A stretch of 13,363 nt of DNA from the NCBI GenBank assembly GCA_003509305.1, contig DOMU01000096.1, forward strand, positions 1 to 13,363, read 5' to 3'. The notes beneath the pieces were generated by a model that worked only from the letters and a program-made list of their open reading frames with translations, was not told the DNA's origin and searched no databases. This stretch comes from Desulfobulbaceae bacterium. Its GTDB lineage: Bacteria; Desulfobacterota; Desulfobulbia; Desulfobulbales; Desulfocapsaceae. How positions within the stretch are numbered: the stretch's first letter is position 1; every line of letters begins with the position of its first letter. The position numbers were made by a program, and so were the translations under genes. Below, in pieces: positions 7,149 to 13,363 of the stretch.

Positions 7149-7166
7149 GCGGCGCGAAAACGCCGC
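7149..7166 (+). promoter_or_regulatory. GC-rich hairpin in the speA leader
   Basis: GCGGCG (7149-7154) and CGCCGC (7161-7166) pair perfectly around CGAAAA. No T-tract follows, so it is not a classical terminator. CGGCGC at 7150-7155 could alternatively pair with GCGCCG at 7190-7195, just before the start codon. The start has no good Shine-Dalgarno sequence, so leader structure may affect translation. That is inference. Confidence 0.35.
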
Positions 7167-7198
7167 TCGAACGGGAAATTCCACGCGCGGCGCCGGAA

Positions 7199-9112
7199 AT
7201 GGATTCACAAAAAACCTGGAGTATTAGTAAGGCCACCGAACTGTACGGCATCGACAAATGGGGGGCCGGGTATTTTTCGATCAACGAGCAAGGCGAGGTG
7301 GTGGTCAGCCCCAGTGGCGACGATAACGGCCCCAAAGTCAGCCTCTATGAAATCGCCAGGGAAATCGAAACCCGCGGCCTGTCGATACCGGTGGTTTTGC
7401 GTATCGAAAATATCCTCGGTTCGCAGATACGGCTCCTGAACGAAACCTTTCGCCGCGTCATCCGCGAAAGCAACTATCAGGGCGAATACAAGGGCGTTTT
7501 CCCGATCAAAGTCAATCAGCAGGAGCAGGTGATTGAGGCCATTTCCCAATTCGGCAAAGAATACAATCACGGTCTTGAGGCCGGCAGTAAATCCGAGCTG
7601 ATCGCGGCGCTGTCGATGATGAAGACGCGCAAAGCCTGCCTCATCTGCAACGGTTACAAGGACGAGGAATTCATCGACCTCGGCCTGCACGCCATCAAGA
7701 TGGGCTATCAGATATTTTTCGTTATCGAGGTGCCCGGCGAAGTCGATCTGATCATTGAGCGGGCCAAATTCCGCAAGGTGAAACCTAATCTGGGCCTGCG
7801 CATCAAGCTGGCCACCCAGGCTGAGGGGCAGTGGAGCGAATCCGGCGGCGACACCAGCGTCTTCGGTCTTGGCATGAGCCATGTCGTCGATGTTGTCGAT
7901 CGCCTGAAGGCCGAAAACATGCTCGACTGCCTGCAACTTCTGCACTACCACATCGGCTCGCAAATCCCCAATATCACGGATATTCGCGCCGGAGCCATGG
8001 AAGCCAGCCGCCTTTATGAAGAGCTGGCGCGGGAAGGGGCGCCGATGGGTTATCTCGATTTGGGCGGCGGCCTGGCCGTCGATTACGATGGCTCGAATAC
8101 CAATTCCCATTCCAGCCGCAACTATTCGATAGAAGAGTATTGCAGCGATATAATTGAATCGATTATCACTGTGCTGGCGAAAAACCGCATTCCGCACCCA
8201 ACCATCATCACCGAATCGGGACGGGCCGTCGTCGCTTACTGTTCGGTTTTGCTGTTCAATATTTTAGATGTCAGCTCGTTCACGCCGCCGCCAATTCCAG
8301 AGAGTTTCCCAGAGCCGCCGAGCGAACTGATCGAAAACCTGCTGGTCACCTATAACATGGTGTCCTGCAAGCAGATTCTCGAATGCGCAAATGATGCCCT
8401 TTTCTACCGCAGCCAGGCCAGGCAATTGTTCAAACACGGGCAGATCGGCATCCGCGAACGGGCGATGGCCGAGAACCTGGTTCAGCATATTCTGATCAAA
8501 ATTTCTCAAGTTTCAAAAAAGATGGAGCACATCCCGCAGGATGTCCAATCCATCAATAAACTGGTCTATGATATTTACTATGGAAATTTCAGTATTTTCC
8601 AAAGTCTGCCCGACGTGTGGGCGATCAATCAGATTTTGCCGGTTATGCCTATCCACCGGTTAAATGAACAGCCCACCAGGCCGGCGATCATTTCCGACAT
8701 TACTTGCGATTGCGACGGCAAAATCAACAATTTCCCCGATCCGACCCACAGGCGCAACAGCATCATGCTGCACAACCTGCACGACAGCGAGGAATATTAT
8801 GTCGGGGTTTTCCTGGTTGGCGCCTATCAGGAGACGCTCGGCGATCTGCACAATCTTTTCGGCGACACCAACGTCGTGTCGATCCACGTCAACGACGACG
8901 GCAGCTATAAATTCATCCGTGAATTGGAAGGGGATTCGGTGGCCGACGTTTTGTCTTATATGGAATACGACGTGCGTTCACTGCGTAACCGTTTCAAAAA
9001 TATCGCTGAGGATTCAATACACAAGGGCTATATCACGGCCCGCGAGCGGAAAACCATCCTCGCCGATTTTGAGGAAGGGCTGCGCGGCTATACCTATTTC
9101 GAGAAGGAGTGA
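7199..9112 (+). CDS. speA: SpeA, biosynthetic arginine decarboxylase
   Basis: This 637-residue PLP enzyme (alanine racemase fold, E. coli SpeA 658 residues) converts arginine to agmatine. Visible landmarks are the PLP lysine in GVFPIKVNQ (Lys104), LEAGSKSELIAAL, LICNGYKDEEFI, LLHYHIGSQIPNITDI, YLDLGGGLAVDYDG and TIITESGRAVVAYCS. The NFSIFQSLPDVWAI block and the active-site cysteine segment SDITCDCDG lie in the C-terminal half, followed by VGAYQETLGDLHNLFGDT. All align with SpeA rather than with ornithine or diaminopimelate decarboxylases. The N-terminus is shorter than in E. coli, with no long leader peptide. ATG 7199 is the first start in frame but lacks a clear ribosome binding site. The downstream dehydrogenase begins 4 bases after the stop, so the two genes form a polyamine operon. 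Confidence 0.95.
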   Translation: MDSQKTWSISKATELYGIDKWGAGYFSINEQGEVVVSPSGDDNGPKVSLYEIAREIETRGLSIPVVLRIENILGSQIRLLNETFRRVIRESNYQGEYKGVFPIKVNQQEQVIEAISQFGKEYNHGLEAGSKSELIAALSMMKTRKACLICNGYKDEEFIDLGLHAIKMGYQIFFVIEVPGEVDLIIERAKFRKVKPNLGLRIKLATQAEGQWSESGGDTSVFGLGMSHVVDVVDRLKAENMLDCLQLLHYHIGSQIPNITDIRAGAMEASRLYEELAREGAPMGYLDLGGGLAVDYDGSNTNSHSSRNYSIEEYCSDIIESIITVLAKNRIPHPTIITESGRAVVAYCSVLLFNILDVSSFTPPPIPESFPEPPSELIENLLVTYNMVSCKQILECANDALFYRSQARQLFKHGQIGIRERAMAENLVQHILIKISQVSKKMEHIPQDVQSINKLVYDIYYGNFSIFQSLPDVWAINQILPVMPIHRLNEQPTRPAIISDITCDCDGKINNFPDPTHRRNSIMLHNLHDSEEYYVGVFLVGAYQETLGDLHNLFGDTNVVSIHVNDDGSYKFIRELEGDSVADVLSYMEYDVRSLRNRFKNIAEDSIHKGYITARERKTILADFEEGLRGYTYFEKE

Positions 9113-9116
9113 GTAA

Positions 9117-10343
9117 ATGGGCGATGAAGGAAAAATTGTGATTATCGGCGCCGGCGGCGTCGGCAATGTGGTGGCGAAAAAGTGCGCCCAACAGCGGGAT
9201 ATTTTTACGGAAATCTGGCTGGTCAGCCGTACCGAGGCCAAATGCCGGGCCATCGCCACGGAAATTGATCAACTCTACGGTGTGAAGGTACAAACCGCCG
9301 CCGTCAATGCCGACAATGTCACGGCTTTGACCAGTTTACTGCAAGAAATAGGGCCAAAATTGGTTATCAACGTGGCGCTTCCCTACCAGGATCTGCATAT
9401 CATGGAGGCCTGTCTGGCCGCGGGTATCAATTATCTCGATACCGCCAACTACGAACCACCGGATGAGGCCCATTTCGAGTACAGCCACCAATGGGCCTAT
9501 CAGAAACGCTTTGAGGAACGCGGCCTGATGGCGGTGCTCGGCTGCGGTTTCGACCCAGGCGTCACCAATGTCTTTTGCGCCTATGCGCAAAAACACCTGC
9601 TCGACCGTATCGAAACCATCGACATTTTAGACGCCAACGCCGGTGATCACGGCCATCCCTTTGCCACCAACTTCAATCCGGAAATCAACATCCGCGAAGT
9701 GACCCAGACCGTCCGCCACTGGCGCGATGGCAAGTGGCTGGAAACAGCGGCGATTCTCGACGAGGGCGCCGTGCATTTTCCTTTTGATTATCCGCTGGTT
9801 GGGCCAAAGGAAAGCTACCTGCTGTACCACGAGGAAATGGAATCTTTAGTCAAACACATCCCCGGTTTGAAGCGCATCCGTTTCTGGATGACCTTCTCGG
9901 AGAACTATCTGACCCATCTGAAGGTGCTGAAGAATGTCGGCATGACTCGTATCGATCCGGTGGAATTCGGCGGTCAGCAAATTATCCCGCTGCAATTCCT
10001 GAAAGCGCTTTTACCCGACCCCGGCGGCCTGGGAGAAAACTACAGCGGCAAGACCGTCATCGGCTGTGTCTTCGATGGTTTGAAAAGCGGCAAACGTCAA
10101 CGCAAATACATCTACAATGTCTGCGACCACGCTGAAGCCTTTCGGGAAGTGCAGGCGCAGGCGGTGTCATATACCACCGGCGTGCCGGCGATGATCGGGG
10201 CGATGATGATGCTGACCGGCGTCTGGCGCGGGGCCGGTGTCTTCAACGTTGAACAGCTCGACCCTGATCGTTTCATGAATGAACTGAACCGCTGCGGCCT
10301 GCCCTGGCAGATGGTGGATTTCACGGGGACTTTGCCGGACTGA
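9117..10343 (+). CDS. Carboxynorspermidine synthase-type dehydrogenase (saccharopine dehydrogenase family; CASDH or CAPADH)
   Basis: This 408-residue protein has an N-terminal Rossmann fold (KIVIIGAGGVGNVVA, GAGGVG at 11-16, and the Arg of VSRTEAK). It has the saccharopine-dehydrogenase-like interior NYLDTANYEP, GCGFDPGVTNVFCAYAQKH and a C-terminal catalytic region (DANAGDHGHPFATNFNPEIN, TTGVPAMIGAMMMLTG). These features match bacterial carboxynorspermidine/carboxyspermidine dehydrogenase, which condenses a diamine with aspartate semialdehyde using NADPH. A close relative acts on agmatine (carboxyaminopropylagmatine dehydrogenase), and the position directly after speA fits that as well as putrescine. 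A ribosome binding site, AAGGAG, overlaps the speA stop about 7 bases before the ATG. The expected partner decarboxylase (NspC type) is not in the window. Lysine-degrading saccharopine dehydrogenase is less likely because of length and context. Confidence 0.85.
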   Translation: MGDEGKIVIIGAGGVGNVVAKKCAQQRDIFTEIWLVSRTEAKCRAIATEIDQLYGVKVQTAAVNADNVTALTSLLQEIGPKLVINVALPYQDLHIMEACLAAGINYLDTANYEPPDEAHFEYSHQWAYQKRFEERGLMAVLGCGFDPGVTNVFCAYAQKHLLDRIETIDILDANAGDHGHPFATNFNPEINIREVTQTVRHWRDGKWLETAAILDEGAVHFPFDYPLVGPKESYLLYHEEMESLVKHIPGLKRIRFWMTFSENYLTHLKVLKNVGMTRIDPVEFGGQQIIPLQFLKALLPDPGGLGENYSGKTVIGCVFDGLKSGKRQRKYIYNVCDHAEAFREVQAQAVSYTTGVPAMIGAMMMLTGVWRGAGVFNVEQLDPDRFMNELNRCGLPWQMVDFTGTLPD

Positions 10344-10391
10344 ATATCCGGCCAGGCCAAAAGCCTTCATTACCGAACAGGAGATTTCGCC

Positions 10392-11138
10392 TTGGACATT
10401 CCACGCATCTTCAACATTACCGAAAGCGCCCACCGCATCCATAATCCCTTTACGGCGGAGAAGTTCGCCACCCTCGGCGCGGCCCTGCGCCTGGAAGAGG
10501 GTGCGCGGGTACTTGATCTGGGCAGCGGTTCCGGCGAGATGCTCTGCACCTGGGCGCGTGATTATAAAATCACCGGCACCGGCGTCGATATGAGCGAGCT
10601 TTTCAGCCAGCAGGCCAAGCTCCGCGCTGAAGAACTTGGCGTCACCGATAGGGTAGAGTTCATCCACGACGACGCCACCGGCTACGTCAGCGATAAAAAA
10701 GCCGATATCGCCGCCTGTGTCGGCGCCACCTGGATCGGCGGGGGCGTCGCCGGCACCATCGAACTGCTGTCAAAAAGCCTCCGTCCGGGCGGCATCAACC
10801 TCATCGGCGAGCCTTATTGGCTGCGCCTGCCCCTGTCGGAAGAGATCGCCAAAGGATGTGAGGCCACTTCGATTGCCGACTTTTTTCTGTTGCCAGAGCT
10901 GATCGCCTCGTTTGGCGAGCTTGGCTACGATGTGGTGGAAATGGTGCTGGCCGATCAGCAGGGCTGGGACAGGTATGAGGCGGCCAAGTGGCTAACCATG
11001 CGCCGCTGGCTTGAAGAAAATCCGACCGATGAATTGGCGCCGGAGATCCGCGCCCGGCTCAGCGCCGAGCCAAAACGCTATGCCGCCCACACGCGGAAGT
11101 ACCTGGGCTGGGGCGTGTTCGCGCTGATGGCGCGTTGA
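10392..11138 (+). CDS. SAM-dependent methyltransferase, YjhP-like
   Basis: The 248-residue class I methyltransferase starts at TTG 10392, supported by AGGAG about 8 bases upstream; no ATG is available nearby. The SAM-binding motif I is VLDLGSGSGEM (residues 40-50), followed by the acidic residue of motif II in GTGVDMSEL (Asp66) and VEFIHDDA. From MDIPRIFNITESAHRIHNPF at the start to WDRYEAAKWLTMRRWLEENP and WGVFALMAR at the end it resembles E. coli YjhP, a putative methyltransferase of unknown substrate. No membrane segment is present. It follows the dehydrogenase by 48 bases in the same direction and precedes the acetyltransferase by 21 bases. No function in polyamine metabolism is known for this family, so the link to speA is positional only. 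Confidence 0.85.
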   Translation: MDIPRIFNITESAHRIHNPFTAEKFATLGAALRLEEGARVLDLGSGSGEMLCTWARDYKITGTGVDMSELFSQQAKLRAEELGVTDRVEFIHDDATGYVSDKKADIAACVGATWIGGGVAGTIELLSKSLRPGGINLIGEPYWLRLPLSEEIAKGCEATSIADFFLLPELIASFGELGYDVVEMVLADQQGWDRYEAAKWLTMRRWLEENPTDELAPEIRARLSAEPKRYAAHTRKYLGWGVFALMAR

Positions 11139-11159
11139 CAGGCGAAATGAGGCAAGAGA

Positions 11160-11780
11160 GTGAACGCGAAAATCTATCCCCGTTCAAAGGACAAGCAAAC
11201 GGTCTACCTGCAGGCCGTCGTCAACAACCCGAATATCGTCATCGGCGACTACACGATTTATAACGACTTCGTCAATGACCCACGGGACTTCGAGAAGAAC
11301 AATGTGCTGTACCACTATCCCATCAACCACGACCGCCTGCTGATCGGCAAGTTCTGCTCCATCGCCTGCGGGGCGAAATTCATCTTCAACAGCGCCAACC
11401 ATACCCTGAAATCCCTGGCCACCTATCCCTTCCCCATCTTCTTTGAAGAATGGGATCTGGATGTCAAAGACATCACCTCGGCCTGGGACAATCACGGCGA
11501 TATCGTCATCGGCAACGATGTCTGGATCGGTTACGAAGCGGCTGTCATGGCCGGTGTGACTATTGGCGATGGCGCCATTATCGCCTCGCGGTCGGTCGTC
11601 ACAAAAGATGTCCCTCCCTACGCCATTGTCGGTGGCGTCCCGGCCAAAGCGATACACCAGCGTTTCGACGAAAACACGATTGACCATTTACAGAAACTGA
11701 AATGGTGGAACTGGCCTGCTGAAAGAATACGCGAATCCCTGCCTTTGATTATGAAGGGAAAATGCAGTGAGCTTTTCTGA
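11160..11780 (+). CDS. Vat/CatB-type hexapeptide-repeat O-acetyltransferase
   Basis: This 206-residue acyltransferase has a left-handed beta-helix fold. Hexapeptide turns are visible at LLIGKFCSIACGAKFIF and at IVIGNDVWIGYEAAVMAGVT with IGDGAIIASRSVV. The catalytic histidine lies in the NSANH motif (His81), in a loop that matches the xenobiotic acetyltransferase subfamily (Vat, CatB). LYHYPINHDRLLIG and the C-terminal IHQRFDENTIDHL and KWWNWP closely resemble streptogramin A acetyltransferases such as Vat(D). Chromosomal homologues often have other or unknown acceptors, so drug inactivation is not established here. The start is GTG 11160 with a weak purine-rich stretch (GAGGCAAGAGA) before it; no in-frame ATG lies upstream. 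It is the last gene of the run before a strong terminator. Confidence 0.88.
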   Translation: MNAKIYPRSKDKQTVYLQAVVNNPNIVIGDYTIYNDFVNDPRDFEKNNVLYHYPINHDRLLIGKFCSIACGAKFIFNSANHTLKSLATYPFPIFFEEWDLDVKDITSAWDNHGDIVIGNDVWIGYEAAVMAGVTIGDGAIIASRSVVTKDVPPYAIVGGVPAKAIHQRFDENTIDHLQKLKWWNWPAERIRESLPLIMKGKCSELF

Positions 11781-11831
11781 CGTTTTGCTTACCGGCAATT
11801 ATTATCGCCTGTCCGAATCGAAGAAAGTGAA

Positions 11832-11863
11832 AAGGGGTTACAGCCACTAAGCTGTAACCCCTT
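11832..11863. terminator. Bidirectional intrinsic terminator between the acetyltransferase gene and tRNA-Phe
   Basis: A perfect 13-bp stem (11832-11844 with 11851-11863, core GGGGTTACAGC/GCTGTAACCCC) encloses the 6-base loop CACTAA. Read on the minus strand it follows the tRNA and ends in CCCCTTTTCACTTTC. Read on the plus strand it follows the acetyltransferase gene by about 50 bases and is trailed by GAATTTT. It therefore probably ends transcription from both sides and is better suited to the tRNA side. Confidence 0.85.
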
Positions 11864-11871
11864 GAATTTTC

Positions 11872-11947
<76 letters not shown>

Positions 11948-11960
11948 GAAACGCAACGGG

Positions 11961-11989
11961 TTTTTACCCGAAAAAAACAGCGGTGTCAA
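11961..11989 (-). promoter_or_regulatory. Promoter of tRNA-Phe
   Basis: On the minus strand a perfect -35, TTGACA (11989-11984), is followed after exactly 17 bases by TAAAAA (11966-11961). CCCGTTG then follows before the expected start site near 11954. The GC-rich discriminator is the pattern known from growth-rate-controlled stable RNA promoters in other bacteria. The -10 lies inside a small inverted repeat, CGGGT/ACCCG (11957-11970). Confidence 0.7.
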
Positions 11990-12001
11990 TCTTATTTCTA
12001 T

Positions 12002-12520
12002 TCACTTTCGGCTGGTGCCGTAATCGTGCAGGGAAAGCTCACCCAAATCCAGTTCAAAATCCAGATCGGAATCCATATCCACCGGCACGGCTTGCTCTTT
12101 CGGGGAATCGGCAGCCGATGCCGCTTTTTTCGCCTCGAACCTGGCATCCTGCTCCTGATCTTCTGAGTCAAAATCAAGACCGAGATCGAGGTCAAAATCA
12201 TTCTCGCTTTCGGCCAGGGCACAACCGGATGATTCTTCACCATTTACCAGAAAGGCCGCTGCTTTTTCTTCAGGCCAGGCCGAAGAAGATACCTGGCTAT
12301 TGGGAAGAACAATTTCAACTTCATCAGCCACATTGTTCAACGGATAATTGTCCACAGTCTCCGTATCCTCTTCTAACTGGGAGCAACGCAGAAACACCGG
12401 AGCCTGGCAATCATGAACCGATCCACGCAGCGCCAGAGAAACAGAATCGAGCGATTTATTGCATCTTCGGCAAAAATCCAGATGGTCAAAAGAAATAAAC
12501 CCACATTTGGGACATCGCAT
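12002..12520 (-). CDS. Zinc-ribbon protein with an acidic C-terminal tail, function unknown
   Basis: I place the start at ATG 12520, which has GAGG about 9 bases upstream and puts the conserved CPKCGFISFDHLDFCRRC at residues 3-20. A longer frame reaching back to 12580 would overlap nadC and begins without a good ribosome binding site. The four cysteines (3, 6, 17, 20) should bind one zinc ion. The rest of the 172-residue protein is low in predicted structure and very acidic. It has hydrophobic-aspartate patches, DFDLDLGLDFD (about 118-128) and DLDFELDLGEL (about 153-163), that look like two copies of a short linear motif. There is no signal peptide or membrane segment. Similar CPKCG(Y/F)ISFDH proteins are familiar from Geobacter-like bacteria but have no assigned role. 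It lies 50 bases after nadC on the same strand. Confidence 0.72.
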   Translation of the reverse strand: MRCPKCGFISFDHLDFCRRCNKSLDSVSLALRGSVHDCQAPVFLRCSQLEEDTETVDNYPLNNVADEVEIVLPNSQVSSSAWPEEKAAAFLVNGEESSGCALAESENDFDLDLGLDFDSEDQEQDARFEAKKAASAADSPKEQAVPVDMDSDLDFELDLGELSLHDYGTSRK

Positions 12521-12570
12521 CGGCTGATCCTCATTTGTGTTTATGTGCTCGTCAACATATTGTCCAGGTT

Positions 12571-13363
12571 TTACAACCAATCCATGCCGATATCGCAGTG
12601 CGGCGGCGAATGGGTGAGGGCGCCAACGGAAATCAGATCGACGCCGGTGGCGGCGATTTCGGCCACCGTTTCCAGACTGACGCCGCCGGAGGCTTCGGCC
12701 AGCGCCTGGCCATCAATCATCGTCACAGCCTGCCGCAACATATCCGTCGTCATATTGTCGAGCAGGATACTCTCGACACCGCAGGCCAGGCAGTCGGCCA
12801 CCTGTTCCAGGCTATCGCATTCCACCTCAATGCGTATGGTATGGGGAACACGCCGGCGCAGCCGGTCAATGGCGGTGGCAATGCCGCCACAGGCGGCGAT
12901 GTGATTGTCTTTAACCAAAACACCATCGGCGAGGTTATAGCGGTGATTGCAGCCGCCGCCGACCGTCACCGCGTATTTTTCCAGCAACCGCAAGCCTGGC
13001 GTGGTCTTGCGGGTATCGACGATGCGCGCCTTGGTTCCGCTGACGAGGCGCACATACTGGCTGGTCAGGGTGGCAATGCCGCACAGCCTCTGTAACAGAT
13101 TCAGCGCTACCCGCTCGGCCTTGAGCAGATCGACGATCGGGCCACGCACCGTCATCATGGCCATGCCGGGCGTCACCTTCTGGCCATCGGCCAGACAGTT
13201 TTCGCAGACAATGTCCGGGTTCTGCACATGGAAAACTTCCGCCGCCACCGCCGCCACTCCAGTCGCCAGGCAGGATTGCCGCGCCACCAACCGCGCCGCG
13301 CCACTTTGCTCCGGCGGAAAAATCGTTTCGCTGGTCAGATCACCGCGCCCGATGTCTTCGGCG
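12571..13363 (-). CDS. nadC: NadC, nicotinate-nucleotide pyrophosphorylase (quinolinate phosphoribosyltransferase), 5' end outside the window
   Basis: The visible 263 codons encode most of the enzyme that turns quinolinate and PRPP into nicotinate mononucleotide in de novo NAD synthesis. The frame is open to the window edge, and its first residues AEDIGRGDLTSETIFPPEQ are the family's EDxGxGDxT start region. The true start must therefore lie just beyond 13363; the TTG at 13290 is internal. Further landmarks are ALNLLQRLCGIAT, VDTRKTTPGLRLLEKYAVTVGGGCNHR, LADGVLVKDNH, IEVECDSLEQ, ILLDNM and the C-terminal ASGGVSLE and GVDLISVGALTHS. All quinolinate-binding arginines, lysines and histidines I can recognise are present. 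It is the first gene seen of the nadC, zinc-ribbon, tRNA-Phe minus-strand block. Confidence 0.96.
   Translation of the reverse strand, partial: AEDIGRGDLTSETIFPPEQSGAARLVARQSCLATGVAAVAAEVFHVQNPDIVCENCLADGQKVTPGMAMMTVRGPIVDLLKAERVALNLLQRLCGIATLTSQYVRLVSGTKARIVDTRKTTPGLRLLEKYAVTVGGGCNHRYNLADGVLVKDNHIAACGGIATAIDRLRRRVPHTIRIEVECDSLEQVADCLACGVESILLDNMTTDMLRQAVTMIDGQALAEASGGVSLETVAEIAATGVDLISVGALTHSPPHCDIGMDWL

Noticed and set aside
7205..8197. A 330-codon open frame on the minus strand opposite speA
   Set aside because: It is antisense to strongly conserved SpeA motifs and has no family features of its own.
10392..11780. The methyltransferase and acetyltransferase genes as a genomic island inserted at tRNA-Phe
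   Set aside because: They do lie on the 3' side of the tRNA, but there is no integrase, no direct repeat and no obvious shift in base composition.
11957..11970. CGGGT/ACCCG hairpin as the terminator of the zinc-ribbon gene
   Set aside because: On the minus strand the T-run comes before rather than after the stem, and the element overlaps the tRNA-Phe -10. It fits a promoter feature better.
12521..12580. N-terminal extension of the zinc-ribbon protein overlapping nadC
   Set aside because: The ATG at 12520 has a GAGG ribosome binding site and puts the zinc ribbon at the N-terminus.

Overview
The window looks like ordinary chromosomal DNA from a GC-rich Gram-negative bacterium, most likely a member of the Desulfobacterota (former Deltaproteobacteria). 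The evidence for that placement is inferential. It rests on an exported single-parvulin chaperone next to a RodZ-like helix-turn-helix protein and recO, a biosynthetic SpeA paired with a carboxynorspermidine-synthase-type dehydrogenase, and a CPKC/CRRC zinc-ribbon protein with an acidic tail beside nadC. No transposase, integrase, phage gene or CRISPR array is visible, and coding density is very high, with no gene-free stretch over 300 bases.

Left block (1-2467, minus strand): proA, nadD and the 5' part of recB form one co-directional run. nadD starts with TTG inside the proA stop (TTGA overlap), and recB follows 33 bases after nadD. A 227-base divergent intergenic region (2468-2694) separates this run from alaC. 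It holds a perfect 9+9 base inverted repeat and a leader in which the alaC ribosome binding site occurs twice, preceded by a complementary CCTCCC.

Middle block (2695-7018): alaC (plus) ends 7 bases from a convergent tlpA-like thioredoxin gene (minus). The thioredoxin gene is divergent from a plus-strand run of a SurA/PpiC-like periplasmic chaperone, a RodZ-like membrane HTH protein and recO, with gaps of 3 and 5 bases. The thioredoxin-fold protein and the chaperone probably both work in the cell envelope on redox or protein folding.

Right block (7019-11870, plus strand): speA (arginine to agmatine) is followed by a saccharopine-dehydrogenase-fold enzyme of the carboxynorspermidine synthase / carboxyaminopropylagmatine dehydrogenase type. 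This suggests an S-adenosylmethionine-independent route to spermidine-type polyamines. Behind it, in the same direction, lie a YjhP-like SAM-dependent methyltransferase (TTG start) and a Vat-type hexapeptide O-acetyltransferase (GTG start). The run ends at a strong, probably bidirectional hairpin terminator.

Far right (11872-13363, minus strand): nadC (its 5' end lies outside the window), a zinc-ribbon protein with an acidic tail, and tRNA-Phe(GAA), which has its own consensus-like promoter and shares the same terminator.

The least ordinary content is the polyamine pair with its two unexplained tailoring enzymes, the apparently non-catalytic parvulin, and several palindromic elements at promoters. 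I did not see a clearly new multi-gene system.
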